Position numbers and translations under genes: made by a program. Positions 8,581-16,856 of a stretch of DNA of 43,384 nucleotides are shown here, in pieces; positions within the stretch are counted from its first letter, which is position 1; every line of letters begins with the position of its first letter. Source of the stretch: CAVDWX01 sp963612735 (lineage in GTDB: Bacteria; Bacillota_I; Bacilli_A; RFN20; CAG-826); assembly GCA_963612735.1 (NCBI GenBank), contig CAVDWX010000082.1:1-43384 (forward strand), in the 5' to 3' direction. The notes under the pieces were generated by a model. It was not told the origin of the DNA. It saw only the letters and a list, made by a program, of their open reading frames with translations, and made no database searches.

Positions 8581-9661
8581 AACTTATTACATGTTATTGA
8601 TGGGATTATTTTTAACTAGTTGTTCGAACACAAATAATCCTTCCTTGGATGAATATGTGACAACATTAAATTGGAAAGAAAATTTCACTATTTGTGTATT
8701 TAATGATGTTCATCTTTCTATTCAATCTAATTTAGAAGAAGAATTTGCTTATTTAGAAAATACTTTATATGCGCGTGCAATATTTAATAATGATATAGAA
8801 CATAAAGAAAAATATAAGCCCGATTTACTTGTCCTTAACGGTGATATTTTTATGGATGCGAATAAGGAAGTAGTCAATCGTTTCTTTAATTTTATTGATT
8901 CGTTAGATGTTCCTTTCGCTTATACTTATGGGAATCATGATTTACAAGGCCAATATAGTGCGACATTCTTAAATAGAGTGATAACATCAAAGAAAAATTC
9001 TGTTCTTAAAAATCCAAAAGATAACGTTTTTGGCGATAGCAATTATGTAGTTAATATAAAAGATAACAATCAACTCAAATGGCAAATGTATTTTTTTGAT
9101 TCCAATACTTATAAAGGCTTCACTTATGATACATTCCATCAAGATCAAATCGATTGGTATGTAAGTCAAATTAAAAAAGTGAATGCTGATACCTCTTCTT
9201 GGGATAAGATAATTCCGTCTATGTCATTCTTCCATATTCCAACGGAAGAATTTAGCGAAGCATGGAAAAAGATTGGTAGTAACTCATTAGCGGGAAAGGA
9301 TGAACCCACTAATTCGGTTTGGTATATGGAAGAAGGCAAAGTTGCTCATGGGGCTTCTTCTTCTTTATATGAAACCATGCAGGAGCTAAATAGCACCTTA
9401 TCAATGTCAGTGGCTCATGACCATATTAATGTTTCTGATTTCTATTATGATAAAGGTAATACTGGTCATCCTATTAGATTGATATTTGGATTAAAAACTG
9501 GAAGAGGCATATATCACAATAACAAAATTATGGGGGCATGCTTTTATACTTTAAGTGGCAGCGAAAAGAAATTTGATTTGCTCCGATTAGGGGTTGATTA
9601 TGAAGACAAAGTCACTGAGATTAGCGATGATTATCTTCTTGAATTAGGAGGTAAAAAATAA
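8558..9661 (+). CDS. Calcineurin-like metallophosphoesterase lipoprotein
   Basis: This protein of about 367 residues starts with a lipoprotein signal (MKKKLF... hydrophobic core, lipobox LTSC, lipidated C22), so it is probably anchored on the outer face of the membrane. The rest is a metallophosphoesterase domain with the two-metal motifs NDVH (D50, H52), NGDIF, GNHD, a later FFHIP and AHDH. Such enzymes cleave phosphomonoesters or phosphodiesters. The substrate is unknown; nucleotides, glycerophosphodiesters or lipid headgroups are possible. I chose ATG 8558 rather than the TTG at 8552, because it gives the normal Met-Lys-Lys-Lys signal start; the start lies within the ATP-grasp gene. The stop overlaps the next start (TAATG). 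Confidence 0.85.
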   Translation: MKKKLFTKTYYMLLMGLFLTSCSNTNNPSLDEYVTTLNWKENFTICVFNDVHLSIQSNLEEEFAYLENTLYARAIFNNDIEHKEKYKPDLLVLNGDIFMDANKEVVNRFFNFIDSLDVPFAYTYGNHDLQGQYSATFLNRVITSKKNSVLKNPKDNVFGDSNYVVNIKDNNQLKWQMYFFDSNTYKGFTYDTFHQDQIDWYVSQIKKVNADTSSWDKIIPSMSFFHIPTEEFSEAWKKIGSNSLAGKDEPTNSVWYMEEGKVAHGASSSLYETMQELNSTLSMSVAHDHINVSDFYYDKGNTGHPIRLIFGLKTGRGIYHNNKIMGACFYTLSGSEKKFDLLRLGVDYEDKVTEISDDYLLELGGKK

Positions 9662-10584
9662 TGTCAAAAATAACAAATTTTAAATATTTCAAAGAAGTTT
9701 TACTGACTATTTTATTTATTGTTGGTTCATTTTTTACTTATCAAGGAGTCTTTCTTGCACTTCCTTTTATCACAAATTATGGACGAGGACTTTTTACCTA
9801 TTTACCGACATTCTTATTAATGGGTGTGCCATTATTTAGCTTTATTATATTTTATTTATATTATCATGTTTATAACTACCAAACTAAATGGCAGCTTATT
9901 CATATCTACGCTATTAGTTTAATTATCATTATGTCTTATTCATTAATTGATCAAATATTAGTTAATTCATTATTAATAGGTTGGGATAAAGTGTTTGGAG
10001 TGATTACTCCATTATTTCCTTTTGATGTTTTATTTGGCCAAGTAGTGGCTTTAGGAATTGGCATTATTTCTTTATACTGGTGTCATCGACATAAGTCTTA
10101 TAAATCAATTACAAAAACTAGCGATATTATCGTTAGAAAACGTCATTATGTTGCTTTTATATTTATGGCTGCTTTTGCCATGTATTTTTTAGGTGATTTT
10201 ATGACTTTGTTCACTTATTTTAATGAACCAATTGACACCAATTGGTGGGGTATGATTCCTTTCTTATTAGAAATGTTACTCCTTCCATTACTAGTATTTG
10301 TTTATGTTTTATATGAGCATAAAGATGAAAAAGATAAGACTAAATTTCAACTCAAAGCGATCATCATTGTGGGGAGTATATCTTTATTAATTGGGTTATA
10401 CATGTTAATTGTTTCTATCATCAATCCATATATAGTTCAAGATTCATTAGGTGGTTTTTATTGCATTGGTTACGCTATTAAAATCCCATTTGGTATCTTC
10501 ATTATTATTGTTGGAGATCTTTTAGTGTTATCATTAAGCGTCGTTAATTTAGTTAAGAAGTTTCATAAAAATGAACAAAAATAA
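9661..10584 (+). CDS. Eight-helix integral membrane protein, unknown
   Basis: I do not recognise this 307-residue protein. It has about eight strongly hydrophobic segments, spaced as an integral membrane protein from near the N-terminus to about residue 295, and a short Lys-rich tail. It has no obvious catalytic or transporter motif. It overlaps the upstream metallophosphoesterase lipoprotein by one base and the downstream pseudouridine synthase by 14 bases, so it is part of the same operon. A functional pairing with the exported phosphoesterase is reasonable but unproven. Confidence 0.75.
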   Translation: MSKITNFKYFKEVLLTILFIVGSFFTYQGVFLALPFITNYGRGLFTYLPTFLLMGVPLFSFIIFYLYYHVYNYQTKWQLIHIYAISLIIIMSYSLIDQILVNSLLIGWDKVFGVITPLFPFDVLFGQVVALGIGIISLYWCHRHKSYKSITKTSDIIVRKRHYVAFIFMAAFAMYFLGDFMTLFTYFNEPIDTNWWGMIPFLLEMLLLPLLVFVYVLYEHKDEKDKTKFQLKAIIIVGSISLLIGLYMLIVSIINPYIVQDSLGGFYCIGYAIKIPFGIFIIIVGDLLVLSLSVVNLVKKFHKNEQK

Positions 10585-11497
10585 GCCGAGATTTGAGAAA
10601 AAAAGTAAAGATTTAGAAGGAATTCGCCAATTTAAAGTAACTAAAGAATGCGAGCTTCTTCCTTTCTTATTGGAGACTCTAGTTGGTCAGTCACGCAATT
10701 CTATTAAATCATTATTAAGCAGTCACCGCATCTCGATAGATGGAGCACCTATTTCTCAATTCAATTTCAAACTTTATCCAAATGATGTTGTTTTAATTTC
10801 TAAAAAGCCAATTCGTAAAAAATCGAGATCTAATTTGCCTATCATTTATGAAGATAAAGATATCATTGTTATTAATAAACCGAGTGGCTTACTTTCTATT
10901 GCTTCAGATAAAGAGAAGAGTTCAACTGCTTATCGGATGTTGATGGATTATGTTCAACAAATCGATAAACATAATCGCATTTTTGTTGTTCATCGTCTTG
11001 ATGAAGATACTTCAGGTGTCTTAATGGTTGCTAAGAACCCCACTATACAAAAAGCTTTACAAGATAATTGGAATGATTTAGTTAAAAAAAGAGGATATTA
11101 CGCTATTGTCGAAGGTGTAATGGAAAATAAATGTGGAACAGTCACATCTTATTTAAAGAAGAATTCTCAAAATATGATGTATTCATCTAAGAAAAAAGGT
11201 GATGGTCAACTTGCTATTACCCATTACAAAGTGATAAAAGAAAATGATCATTATTCTTTACTGGATGTCAATATCGATAGTGGTCGTAAGAATCAAATTC
11301 GCGTTCATATGGGTGATTTAGGTCATTATATTGTTGGCGATGATAAGTATGGCAATCCCGCTAATCCATTGCATCGTCTTGGATTACATGCTTACGAACT
11401 CATTATTGAACACCCTTTTACCCATAAAATAATGACTTTCAAAGCCCGGATTCCTTCTTGTTTTACTGATTTTTTCTCTCTTAATAAATCAAATTAG
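10571..11497 (+). CDS. RluA-family RNA pseudouridine synthase
   Basis: This 308-residue protein isomerises uridine to pseudouridine in rRNA or tRNA. An S4-like RNA-binding domain spans about residues 28-80 (SRNSIKSLLSSHRISIDG), then the RluA catalytic core with INKPSGLL and the signature HRLDEDTSG, whose D144 is the catalytic aspartate. KNQIRVHM and the C-terminal LGLHAYEL are also typical. The length fits RluA/RluD enzymes (about 300). The target site cannot be assigned. It overlaps the membrane protein gene by 14 bases and appears to be the last gene of the run that begins at 3627; 112 bases follow before the next gene. Confidence 0.92.
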   Translation: MNKNKPRFEKKSKDLEGIRQFKVTKECELLPFLLETLVGQSRNSIKSLLSSHRISIDGAPISQFNFKLYPNDVVLISKKPIRKKSRSNLPIIYEDKDIIVINKPSGLLSIASDKEKSSTAYRMLMDYVQQIDKHNRIFVVHRLDEDTSGVLMVAKNPTIQKALQDNWNDLVKKRGYYAIVEGVMENKCGTVTSYLKKNSQNMMYSSKKKGDGQLAITHYKVIKENDHYSLLDVNIDSGRKNQIRVHMGDLGHYIVGDDKYGNPANPLHRLGLHAYELIIEHPFTHKIMTFKARIPSCFTDFFSLNKSN

Positions 11498-11570
11498 TTT
11501 GAATTCATTCTTTTTAATAAGAAAAGTATGATTACAATAAAAAAAATATAAAATTTGTCCTTTTTATTTA

Positions 11571-11600
11571 TTGCCTTAAAAGGTCTTAAACATTTATAAT
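11571..11600 (+). promoter_or_regulatory. Candidate promoter of the DUF1538-PII operon
   Basis: TTGCCT (11571-11576), an 18-base spacer and a perfect TATAAT (11595-11600). ATG 11610 is only 9 bases after the -10 box and has no Shine-Dalgarno sequence, so the predicted transcript would have a leader of only about 2-3 bases. Confidence 0.5.
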
Positions 11601-11609
11601 ATTTTTATT

Positions 11610-13157
11610 ATGGTTATTGAGTTATTAAAAAAGTTAAAAGAAGCACTACTATCCTCATTACCAGTGTTTGTAGTTGTCCTTTTTATATATATTGCCGGCT
11701 TAGTTACTAAAGAGAATTATTTAAATGGTCCTGAATTTCTCATGTTTTCCATAAGCGCGATAATGATTACGATTGGAATGTGGCTTTTTAATATTGGCAG
11801 TGAAAAATCGATGTCGAAAATCGGCGAATATCTAGGTTCAAGCATTACAAAGAAACAAAATATGATTTTATTAGTCATAGTCTTCTTTTTAGTTGGTGTA
11901 TTTGTTACAGTTGCCGAGCCTGATTTAGCCGTTTTAGCAGAGCAAGTTCCCATCAATAAATGGGTGTTAATTATTTCTATTGGCGTTGGAGTAGGCATTT
12001 TCCTTGTTGTCGGTGCTTTAAGAATTTTATTTGCAAAACCATTAAAGATTTGGCTTTTAGCTTTTTATGGATTCTTATTTGCTCTTGCTACCTTAGTGGA
12101 TGATACTTTTATTCCATTATCTTTAGATAGCGGCGGAGTTACGACTGGTCCAATTACTGTTCCTTTTATTTTAGCTCTTGGCATTGGTATTGCTGCTTCT
12201 CGTAGCGGTAATAAAAACGCTGATAGTTTTGGACTCGTTGCCTTTTCTTCTTTAGGACCGATCCTCGTTGTCATGATTATTTCCTTAACAATGCACGATG
12301 CTACCTACAAATTTGAACCTGAGACTATTTCTAAATTTTCTGAAATCGGACCCCGTTTTTTACATTCTTTCTTTATGAGCAGTAATAACACCGGCGCATT
12401 TATTAATGTATTATTAGCTTTAGCACCTATTTTATTATTTTTTATTGTTATTAATTTCACTTTATTAAAATTACCAATGAAGAAATTTTTTGATATCATT
12501 CTTGGAGTTGGAATTACTTATATTGGCTTAGTTTTATTCTTAGGAGCTGTTGAAACAGGATTTTTACCAATGGGGCAAAAACTTGGCATTGAATTTGCTG
12601 CCGATTCATCTAAATATTGGATGTTAATTTTAATTGGTGTCATTTTAGGAATTGCTGCGGTCTTTGCTGAACCTGCGGTCCATGTCTTAACTGATCAAAT
12701 TGAAAATGTTAGCAGTGGTGCAGTGCATAAAAAAGCTGTTTTAGCGGCGTTAGCGATTGGCAATGGCTTAGCGATTGGCTTATCTATACTCCGTATTATT
12801 ACTCCTGATTTTAATTTGCTTTATATCATTGTTCCAGGCTACGTTTTAGCTTTTGCTTTATCTTTCTTTGTTCCTGATATTTATTTCGCCATTGCTTTTG
12901 ATTCTGGGGGAGTTGTTTCTGGACCGATGAATTCAACTTTTATATTACCTTATGCAATTGGAGCTTGTTATTCATTTAATAATAGTGGTGAAAAAATCAT
13001 GACTGATGCTTTTGGGACTATCGCAGTAGTGGCGATGATGCCTTTATTATCCATTCAATTTATTGGTTTATTTGCTACCATTAAACACGCTAATCAAATC
13101 AAAGTTGCTCGTCACCGTATTAAAGAAGAATATGATGAACAAATCATCCATTTTTAA
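11610..13157 (+). CDS. DUF1538 family membrane protein
   Basis: This 515-residue integral membrane protein belongs to the DUF1538 family. Two related halves each contain the family's loop: LDSGGVTTGP (D173-P181) and FDSGGVVSGP (D431-P439), each between hydrophobic helices. About 12 or more membrane segments cover the protein, and the internal repeat is typical of transporters. The substrate is unknown. The gene heads an operon with two small PII-like proteins; the second starts after a strong SD, and the first SD overlaps this gene's stop. PII proteins commonly gate transporters, so a PII-controlled carrier is a sensible hypothesis. Promoter evidence is given separately. Family assignment is confident; transport function is inference. 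Confidence 0.85.
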   Translation: MVIELLKKLKEALLSSLPVFVVVLFIYIAGLVTKENYLNGPEFLMFSISAIMITIGMWLFNIGSEKSMSKIGEYLGSSITKKQNMILLVIVFFLVGVFVTVAEPDLAVLAEQVPINKWVLIISIGVGVGIFLVVGALRILFAKPLKIWLLAFYGFLFALATLVDDTFIPLSLDSGGVTTGPITVPFILALGIGIAASRSGNKNADSFGLVAFSSLGPILVVMIISLTMHDATYKFEPETISKFSEIGPRFLHSFFMSSNNTGAFINVLLALAPILLFFIVINFTLLKLPMKKFFDIILGVGITYIGLVLFLGAVETGFLPMGQKLGIEFAADSSKYWMLILIGVILGIAAVFAEPAVHVLTDQIENVSSGAVHKKAVLAALAIGNGLAIGLSILRIITPDFNLLYIIVPGYVLAFALSFFVPDIYFAIAFDSGGVVSGPMNSTFILPYAIGACYSFNNSGEKIMTDAFGTIAVVAMMPLLSIQFIGLFATIKHANQIKVARHRIKEEYDEQIIHF

Positions 13158-13166
13158 GGAGGTTAT

Positions 13167-13592
13167 ATGGCTAAAGTAGAAAAGAAAAGTTCTAAAAAAA
13201 TAAATAATGAAAATGCCACTAGTGAAGTAACTCCTTTTGAACAAAATCACGTTATCACTCCTACTAAAATGGTGGTTGCTATTGTTCCTTATGGACAAGC
13301 AAATGGCATTGTTAAAATTTTAAATGAATTAGAATGCGCTATGACGTTAATTACTAATGGAGAGGGCACTTTCCAAAGAGAAGCAACGTTAAGTGGCTCT
13401 AAAAAACAAATTGTTTTTGGTTTTTTAAAAGAAAATAAAATAGAAGAATTCAAAGAGAAAGCACAAAAAAGGTTTTCCACTAGCAGCGCCACTAAAGGCG
13501 TCGCCTTCAGTATTCGCTTAACTAGCGTTGCAGGGGTGAGTGTTTATAAATTCTTAACAAATACACGAAATGTTGTAAAAAGAGGTAAGTAA
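13167..13592 (+). CDS. PII-like signalling protein (first of two)
   Basis: This 141-residue protein has a charged, Lys-rich head of about 35 residues followed by a PII-like ferredoxin-fold unit: VVAIVPYGQANGIVKILNE as strand-helix, a glycine-containing T-loop-like turn (NGEGTF), a second strand (KKQIVFGFLK) and a second helix. The canonical T-loop sequence is not conserved, so ligand and target binding may differ. It starts 9 bases after the DUF1538 stop, with the SD AAGGAGG (13157-13163) overlapping that stop. It ends 1 base before the second PII-like gene. It probably binds a nucleotide or other small effector and controls the membrane protein; this is inferred from family and position. Confidence 0.7.
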   Translation: MAKVEKKSSKKINNENATSEVTPFEQNHVITPTKMVVAIVPYGQANGIVKILNELECAMTLITNGEGTFQREATLSGSKKQIVFGFLKENKIEEFKEKAQKRFSTSSATKGVAFSIRLTSVAGVSVYKFLTNTRNVVKRGK

Positions 13593-13593
13593 C

Positions 13594-13923
13594 ATGGATA
13601 AAGTAGTTTCACAAAATGAATTAATTGTTTGTATTATCAACGATGGTTTTAGTGATGTTGTTATGACTGCCGCTAAAAATGCCGGAGCACGTGGTGGAAC
13701 TATTTTTCACGGCAAAGGCACTGGCAATAAAGATATGGAAAAATTCTTTGGTATCTCTATTACTCCAGAAAAAGAAGTAGTTTTTATTTTAACTACCAAT
13801 ACTCAAAAAGATGATATTGTCTCCGCTATTTATAAAGAAGCAGGTTTAGATACACGTGGACAAGGTATTATATTCACTTTGCCAGTCGATGATTTTGTTG
13901 GCCCAACTTCCGTAAATAAATAG
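13594..13923 (+). CDS. PII family protein (second of two)
   Basis: This 109-residue protein is close to normal PII length (about 112). It shows LIVCIINDGFSDVVMTAAKNAG, a Gly-rich turn ARGGTIFHGKGTG at the T-loop position, a strand EKEVVFILT, and GLDTRGQGIIFTLPV, which matches the C-terminal nucleotide-binding loop and last strand of PII. The T-loop is short and lacks the tyrosine modified in GlnB. The SD is AGAGGT before ATG 13594. The gene ends one base from the stop of the convergent typA gene. It probably forms a homotrimer, or a mixed trimer with the first protein, and acts on the DUF1538 carrier; that interaction is inference. Confidence 0.85.
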   Translation: MDKVVSQNELIVCIINDGFSDVVMTAAKNAGARGGTIFHGKGTGNKDMEKFFGISITPEKEVVFILTTNTQKDDIVSAIYKEAGLDTRGQGIIFTLPVDDFVGPTSVNK

Positions 13924-13924
13924 T

Positions 13925-15751
13925 TTATTCTTCGCTTTTTTTGTTTCTTGAATCGAATTTCTTTCTTAATTCAGTATTGAGAATCTTTTTTCTCATTCGA
14001 TAGAAGTGAGGAGTGATTTCTACGAGCTCATCATTATTGATGTAATCTAGACAAGCTTCTAACGACATCTTGCGTGGCGATTTTAATACCACGGTGTTAT
14101 CTTTAGTGGAACTTCTTACGTTAGTTAAATTCTTTTTCGCACAAACATTGACCGCTAAGTCGAATTCGTAGCGGTGTTCGCCAATAATCATTCCTTCATA
14201 TATTTCGGTACCAGGCTCGATAAACATGGTCCCTCTTTCTTCAACGTGTTCAATTGAATAAGGAGTGGCAGTACCAGCTTCAGTAGCCACCAAAACACCG
14301 ATTGGTCTTTCTCCTAATTTGTGAGTCGACATTTCTCGATATTCTTTATAGGTGTGAGATAAAATACCATATCCTTTGGTAAGGGTCATAAAATTTGTAA
14401 TATATCCTAATAGTCCACGGGAAGGAATGACATATTCTAGAATGGTGACAGTCTCTTTAGCGTCCATATTTATTAATTCCGCTTCTCTATTTCCTAAAGT
14501 GGACATGACATCTCCCACATATTCATTAGGAACATCAATCATTAAATCTTCATATGGTTCACATTTAATGCCGTTTATTTCTTTAATAATCACTTGAGGT
14601 TTAGAGACTTCTAATTCAAATCCTTCACGGCGCATATTTTCAATTAATATGCCTAAATGGAGTTCACCTCTTCCTGAAACTATCCAAGATTCACTATCTG
14701 GAATTCTTTTTACTTTTAAAGCAACATCTTTTTGCGTTTCTTTAAATAATCTTTCTTCAATCTTTCGAGCGGTTAAAAGTTTCCCATCTTTTCCTGAAAA
14801 TGGAGATGTATTTGTCCCAAATGTCATTTGAAGAGTGGGCTCATCTAATCTAATCGGTGGAAGTGGATCGATATTATTTAAAGCACATATCGTTTCTCCA
14901 ACATTGATATCGGTCAAACCCGCAACAGCGACAATATTACCCGCTTCTGCATCATTAATTTCAATACGTTTTAAGCCACGATAACCAAATAATTTCAAGA
15001 CCTTAAAGGTGGTTGTTGTTCCGTCATTTCTAGCCACTGAAACAGTATCGTTAACGTGAATTGTGCCTCTTTTAATGGTTCCAATTCCGATACGTCCAAC
15101 GAAATCATTATAATCTAATAGTGCCACTTGAAGTTGAAGAGGACCATTTACATCCACTTTCGGTGCGGGTATTTCATCAATTATCATCTGTAATACAGCA
15201 TCCATTCCTGGAACTTGGGTATTAGGATCTTCACTTAATGAGCTAGTTCCTTTTAAGGCTGAAGTATAACAAACTTTAAAATCTAATAAATCATCAGGGG
15301 CTCCTAATTCAATAAATAGATTTAAAACTTCATCTAATGTTTCCTGAATATTTATGTTTGCTCGATCGACTTTATTAATGATTACGATTGGTTTTACATG
15401 GGCTTGTAAAGCTTTTTTTAGGACAAATCGAGTTTGAGGCATTGTCCCTTCAAAGGCATCCACTAATAATAAGCAACCATCCACCATGTTCATTATTCTT
15501 TCGACTTCACCGGAGAAATCAGCGTGCCCTGGAGTGTCTAAAATATTAATAATTGTGTCGTGATAAACTATAGAAGTAGTTTTAGCTAAGATCGTAATTC
15601 CTCTTTCTCTTTCAAGGTCATTGCTGTCCATTGCGCGGTCAATTATTTCTTCATTACTTCTAAATGTTCCTGCTGTTTTAAGAAGCTGATTAACTAATGT
15701 TGTTTTACCGTGGTCAACATGGGCGATAATGGCAATGTTTCGAATATTCAT
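13925..15751 (-). CDS. typA: TypA/BipA ribosome-associated GTPase
   Basis: This 608-residue translational GTPase has the standard TypA length. G1 is AHVDHGKTTL, followed by switch I RGITI, G3 DTPGHAD and G4 NKVD, then elongation-factor-like domains and the TypA-specific C-terminal domain (near GERPIGVLV and IEPGTEIYEGM). TypA binds 70S ribosomes and supports 50S assembly and growth under stress such as cold. The start has a perfect SD: AGGAGG, read from the plus-strand CCTCCT at 15763-15768. A good promoter lies just upstream. The gene runs toward the PII operon and its stop is one base from the PII stop. Confidence 0.97.
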   Translation of the reverse strand: MNIRNIAIIAHVDHGKTTLVNQLLKTAGTFRSNEEIIDRAMDSNDLERERGITILAKTTSIVYHDTIINILDTPGHADFSGEVERIMNMVDGCLLLVDAFEGTMPQTRFVLKKALQAHVKPIVIINKVDRANINIQETLDEVLNLFIELGAPDDLLDFKVCYTSALKGTSSLSEDPNTQVPGMDAVLQMIIDEIPAPKVDVNGPLQLQVALLDYNDFVGRIGIGTIKRGTIHVNDTVSVARNDGTTTTFKVLKLFGYRGLKRIEINDAEAGNIVAVAGLTDINVGETICALNNIDPLPPIRLDEPTLQMTFGTNTSPFSGKDGKLLTARKIEERLFKETQKDVALKVKRIPDSESWIVSGRGELHLGILIENMRREGFELEVSKPQVIIKEINGIKCEPYEDLMIDVPNEYVGDVMSTLGNREAELINMDAKETVTILEYVIPSRGLLGYITNFMTLTKGYGILSHTYKEYREMSTHKLGERPIGVLVATEAGTATPYSIEHVEERGTMFIEPGTEIYEGMIIGEHRYEFDLAVNVCAKKNLTNVRSSTKDNTVVLKSPRKMSLEACLDYINNDELVEITPHFYRMRKKILNTELRKKFDSRNKKSEE

Positions 15752-15783
15752 AAGATAATCTTCCTCCTAAAAAATGCTTTTCT

Positions 15784-15812
15784 ATAATAGAAAAGAGATT
15801 GATTAAATGCAA
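15784..15812 (-). promoter_or_regulatory. typA promoter with palindrome over the -10 box
   Basis: On the minus strand TTGCAT (15812-15807), a 17-base spacer and TATTAT (15789-15784) form a good sigma-A promoter, about 30 bases before the typA start. A perfect inverted repeat CTTTTCTA-TAA-TAGAAAAG (15777-15795) covers the -10 box and predicted transcript start. It could be an operator or the first hairpin of the mRNA. Confidence 0.55.
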
Positions 15813-15911
15813 GAAAAAGAAGAATTGAGTATGTATAATCGCTAACGACCATTAACTTTTTTAAAACCTATCACAGATAGCTGGATGTATTTTTGGCTGG
15901 ATTTTATTTAG

Positions 15912-16698
15912 AAAAACATCTTTTCGAAGATTAAAAAAAATGGTCTGAGACACTATTTGACTGGTTTATTAGTTAAGCAAGTTATTCAAACTATTGATAT
16001 GCTATATGACATATATTTTAGAAGCTATGAAGAATTTAAAGGTGTTCGTAGAATAACACATTATCAATATCCTAAAGAAGTGATAAGAGAAACGGTTTGT
16101 AATGCTATAATTCATCGAAATTATTGTCAATGCAATATATGATTCAAATAAAAGTTTTTCCCGATAAAGTAATGATGTTTAATAATTGTATTTTTCCCGT
16201 TAGGTGGACAGTAGAAAATTTATTTAAATCCAATGAATCAAAATCAATTAATCCACTTATTGCTTATGAGTTTTATATGATGGGTTATATTGATGTCTGG
16301 GGAAGAGACATTGATAAGATTGCTAGTGGCTTAAAAGAAGCTGGTCAAGAGATGCCAGTGTTTGATGAATCGACATATAGTTTTTGCATAACCTTAAAAC
16401 CAAAATTCTTAGAAAGTGATATTTTAAACGAAAAAGAAAAGTCACAAAAAAGTCACAAAAAAGTTACAAAAAAGATACTACTATTACAAAAAATATGGCA
16501 TTAGTTCTTGAAATTATTAAAAATGACCCCTATATTCTTACTAGCGATATTGCTGTTCAGCTAAATATTAAACGTGAAACAGTTTCTAGAAGCATTTCAA
16601 AATTGAAAAAACTTGGCTTTATAACTCGTGTTGGAAAAACAAAAGGTGGATATTGGAAACTAATAAATAGCGTTCTTTTCTTTTCTTTATTTGACTAA
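15912..16698 (+). pseudogene. Decayed AlbA/HATPase-type ATP-binding regulator (RecG-like annotation)
   Basis: Three open pieces in three frames line up as the C-terminal part of one protein of the family with an AlbA_2 N-terminal domain and an HATPase_c_4 domain, often annotated as an ATP-binding protein or RecG-like regulator. Piece 1 (open from 15912 to 16142) has the YPKEVIRETVCNAIIHRNY motif. Piece 2 (about 16140-16504) has IKVFPDKVMMFN, then the normal Asn-Pro-Leu...Gly-Tyr-Ile-x-x-Trp-Gly segment (INPLIAYEFYMMGYIDVWG). Piece 3 (16495-16698) is a winged-helix end (TSDIAVQLNIKRETVSRSIS). Frameshifts lie near 16135-16145 and 16480-16500, the second beside an 11-bp tandem repeat. The AlbA-like N-terminus is absent. 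It is a remnant, not a working gene, unless sequencing errors made both shifts. Confidence 0.75.
16437..16480 (+). repeat. Four 11-bp tandem repeats (AAAAGTCACAA type)
   Basis: GTCAC, GTCAC, GTTAC and GATAC recur every 11 bases (16441, 16452, 16463, 16474), separated by A-rich tracts. The block codes the Lys/Ser linker before the winged helix of the pseudogene and is a natural site of replication slippage, close to the second frameshift. Confidence 0.8.
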
Positions 16699-16856
16699 CG
16701 ATTACTTTTGTATTCCTGTAATTATTAAATCGATTTCATCTTTTCTTTTCACTATTAAATTATAAAATTATGAAAATGATTTATTTTATTAAGAATAATG
16801 GCACTTTCTAATGTTATTTTTTAAAAATACCATAAAATGTTGATGAGGTTTTAAAA
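16699..16856 (+). promoter_or_regulatory. Upstream region of the rhamnose operon
   Basis: This 158-base AT-rich gap should hold the rhaD promoter and operator. It contains a 15-base palindrome TATTTTTTAAAAATA (16815-16829), a TAAAAT -10-like hexamer just downstream (16833-16838), and the SD GATGAGG before ATG 16857. I see no clear -35 box, which would fit activation by an AraC-type protein. Confidence 0.35.

Noticed and set aside
11717..12499. Minus-strand open frames inside the DUF1538 gene
   Set aside because: They are opposite-strand shadows of a gene with clear family motifs and lack ribosome-binding sites.
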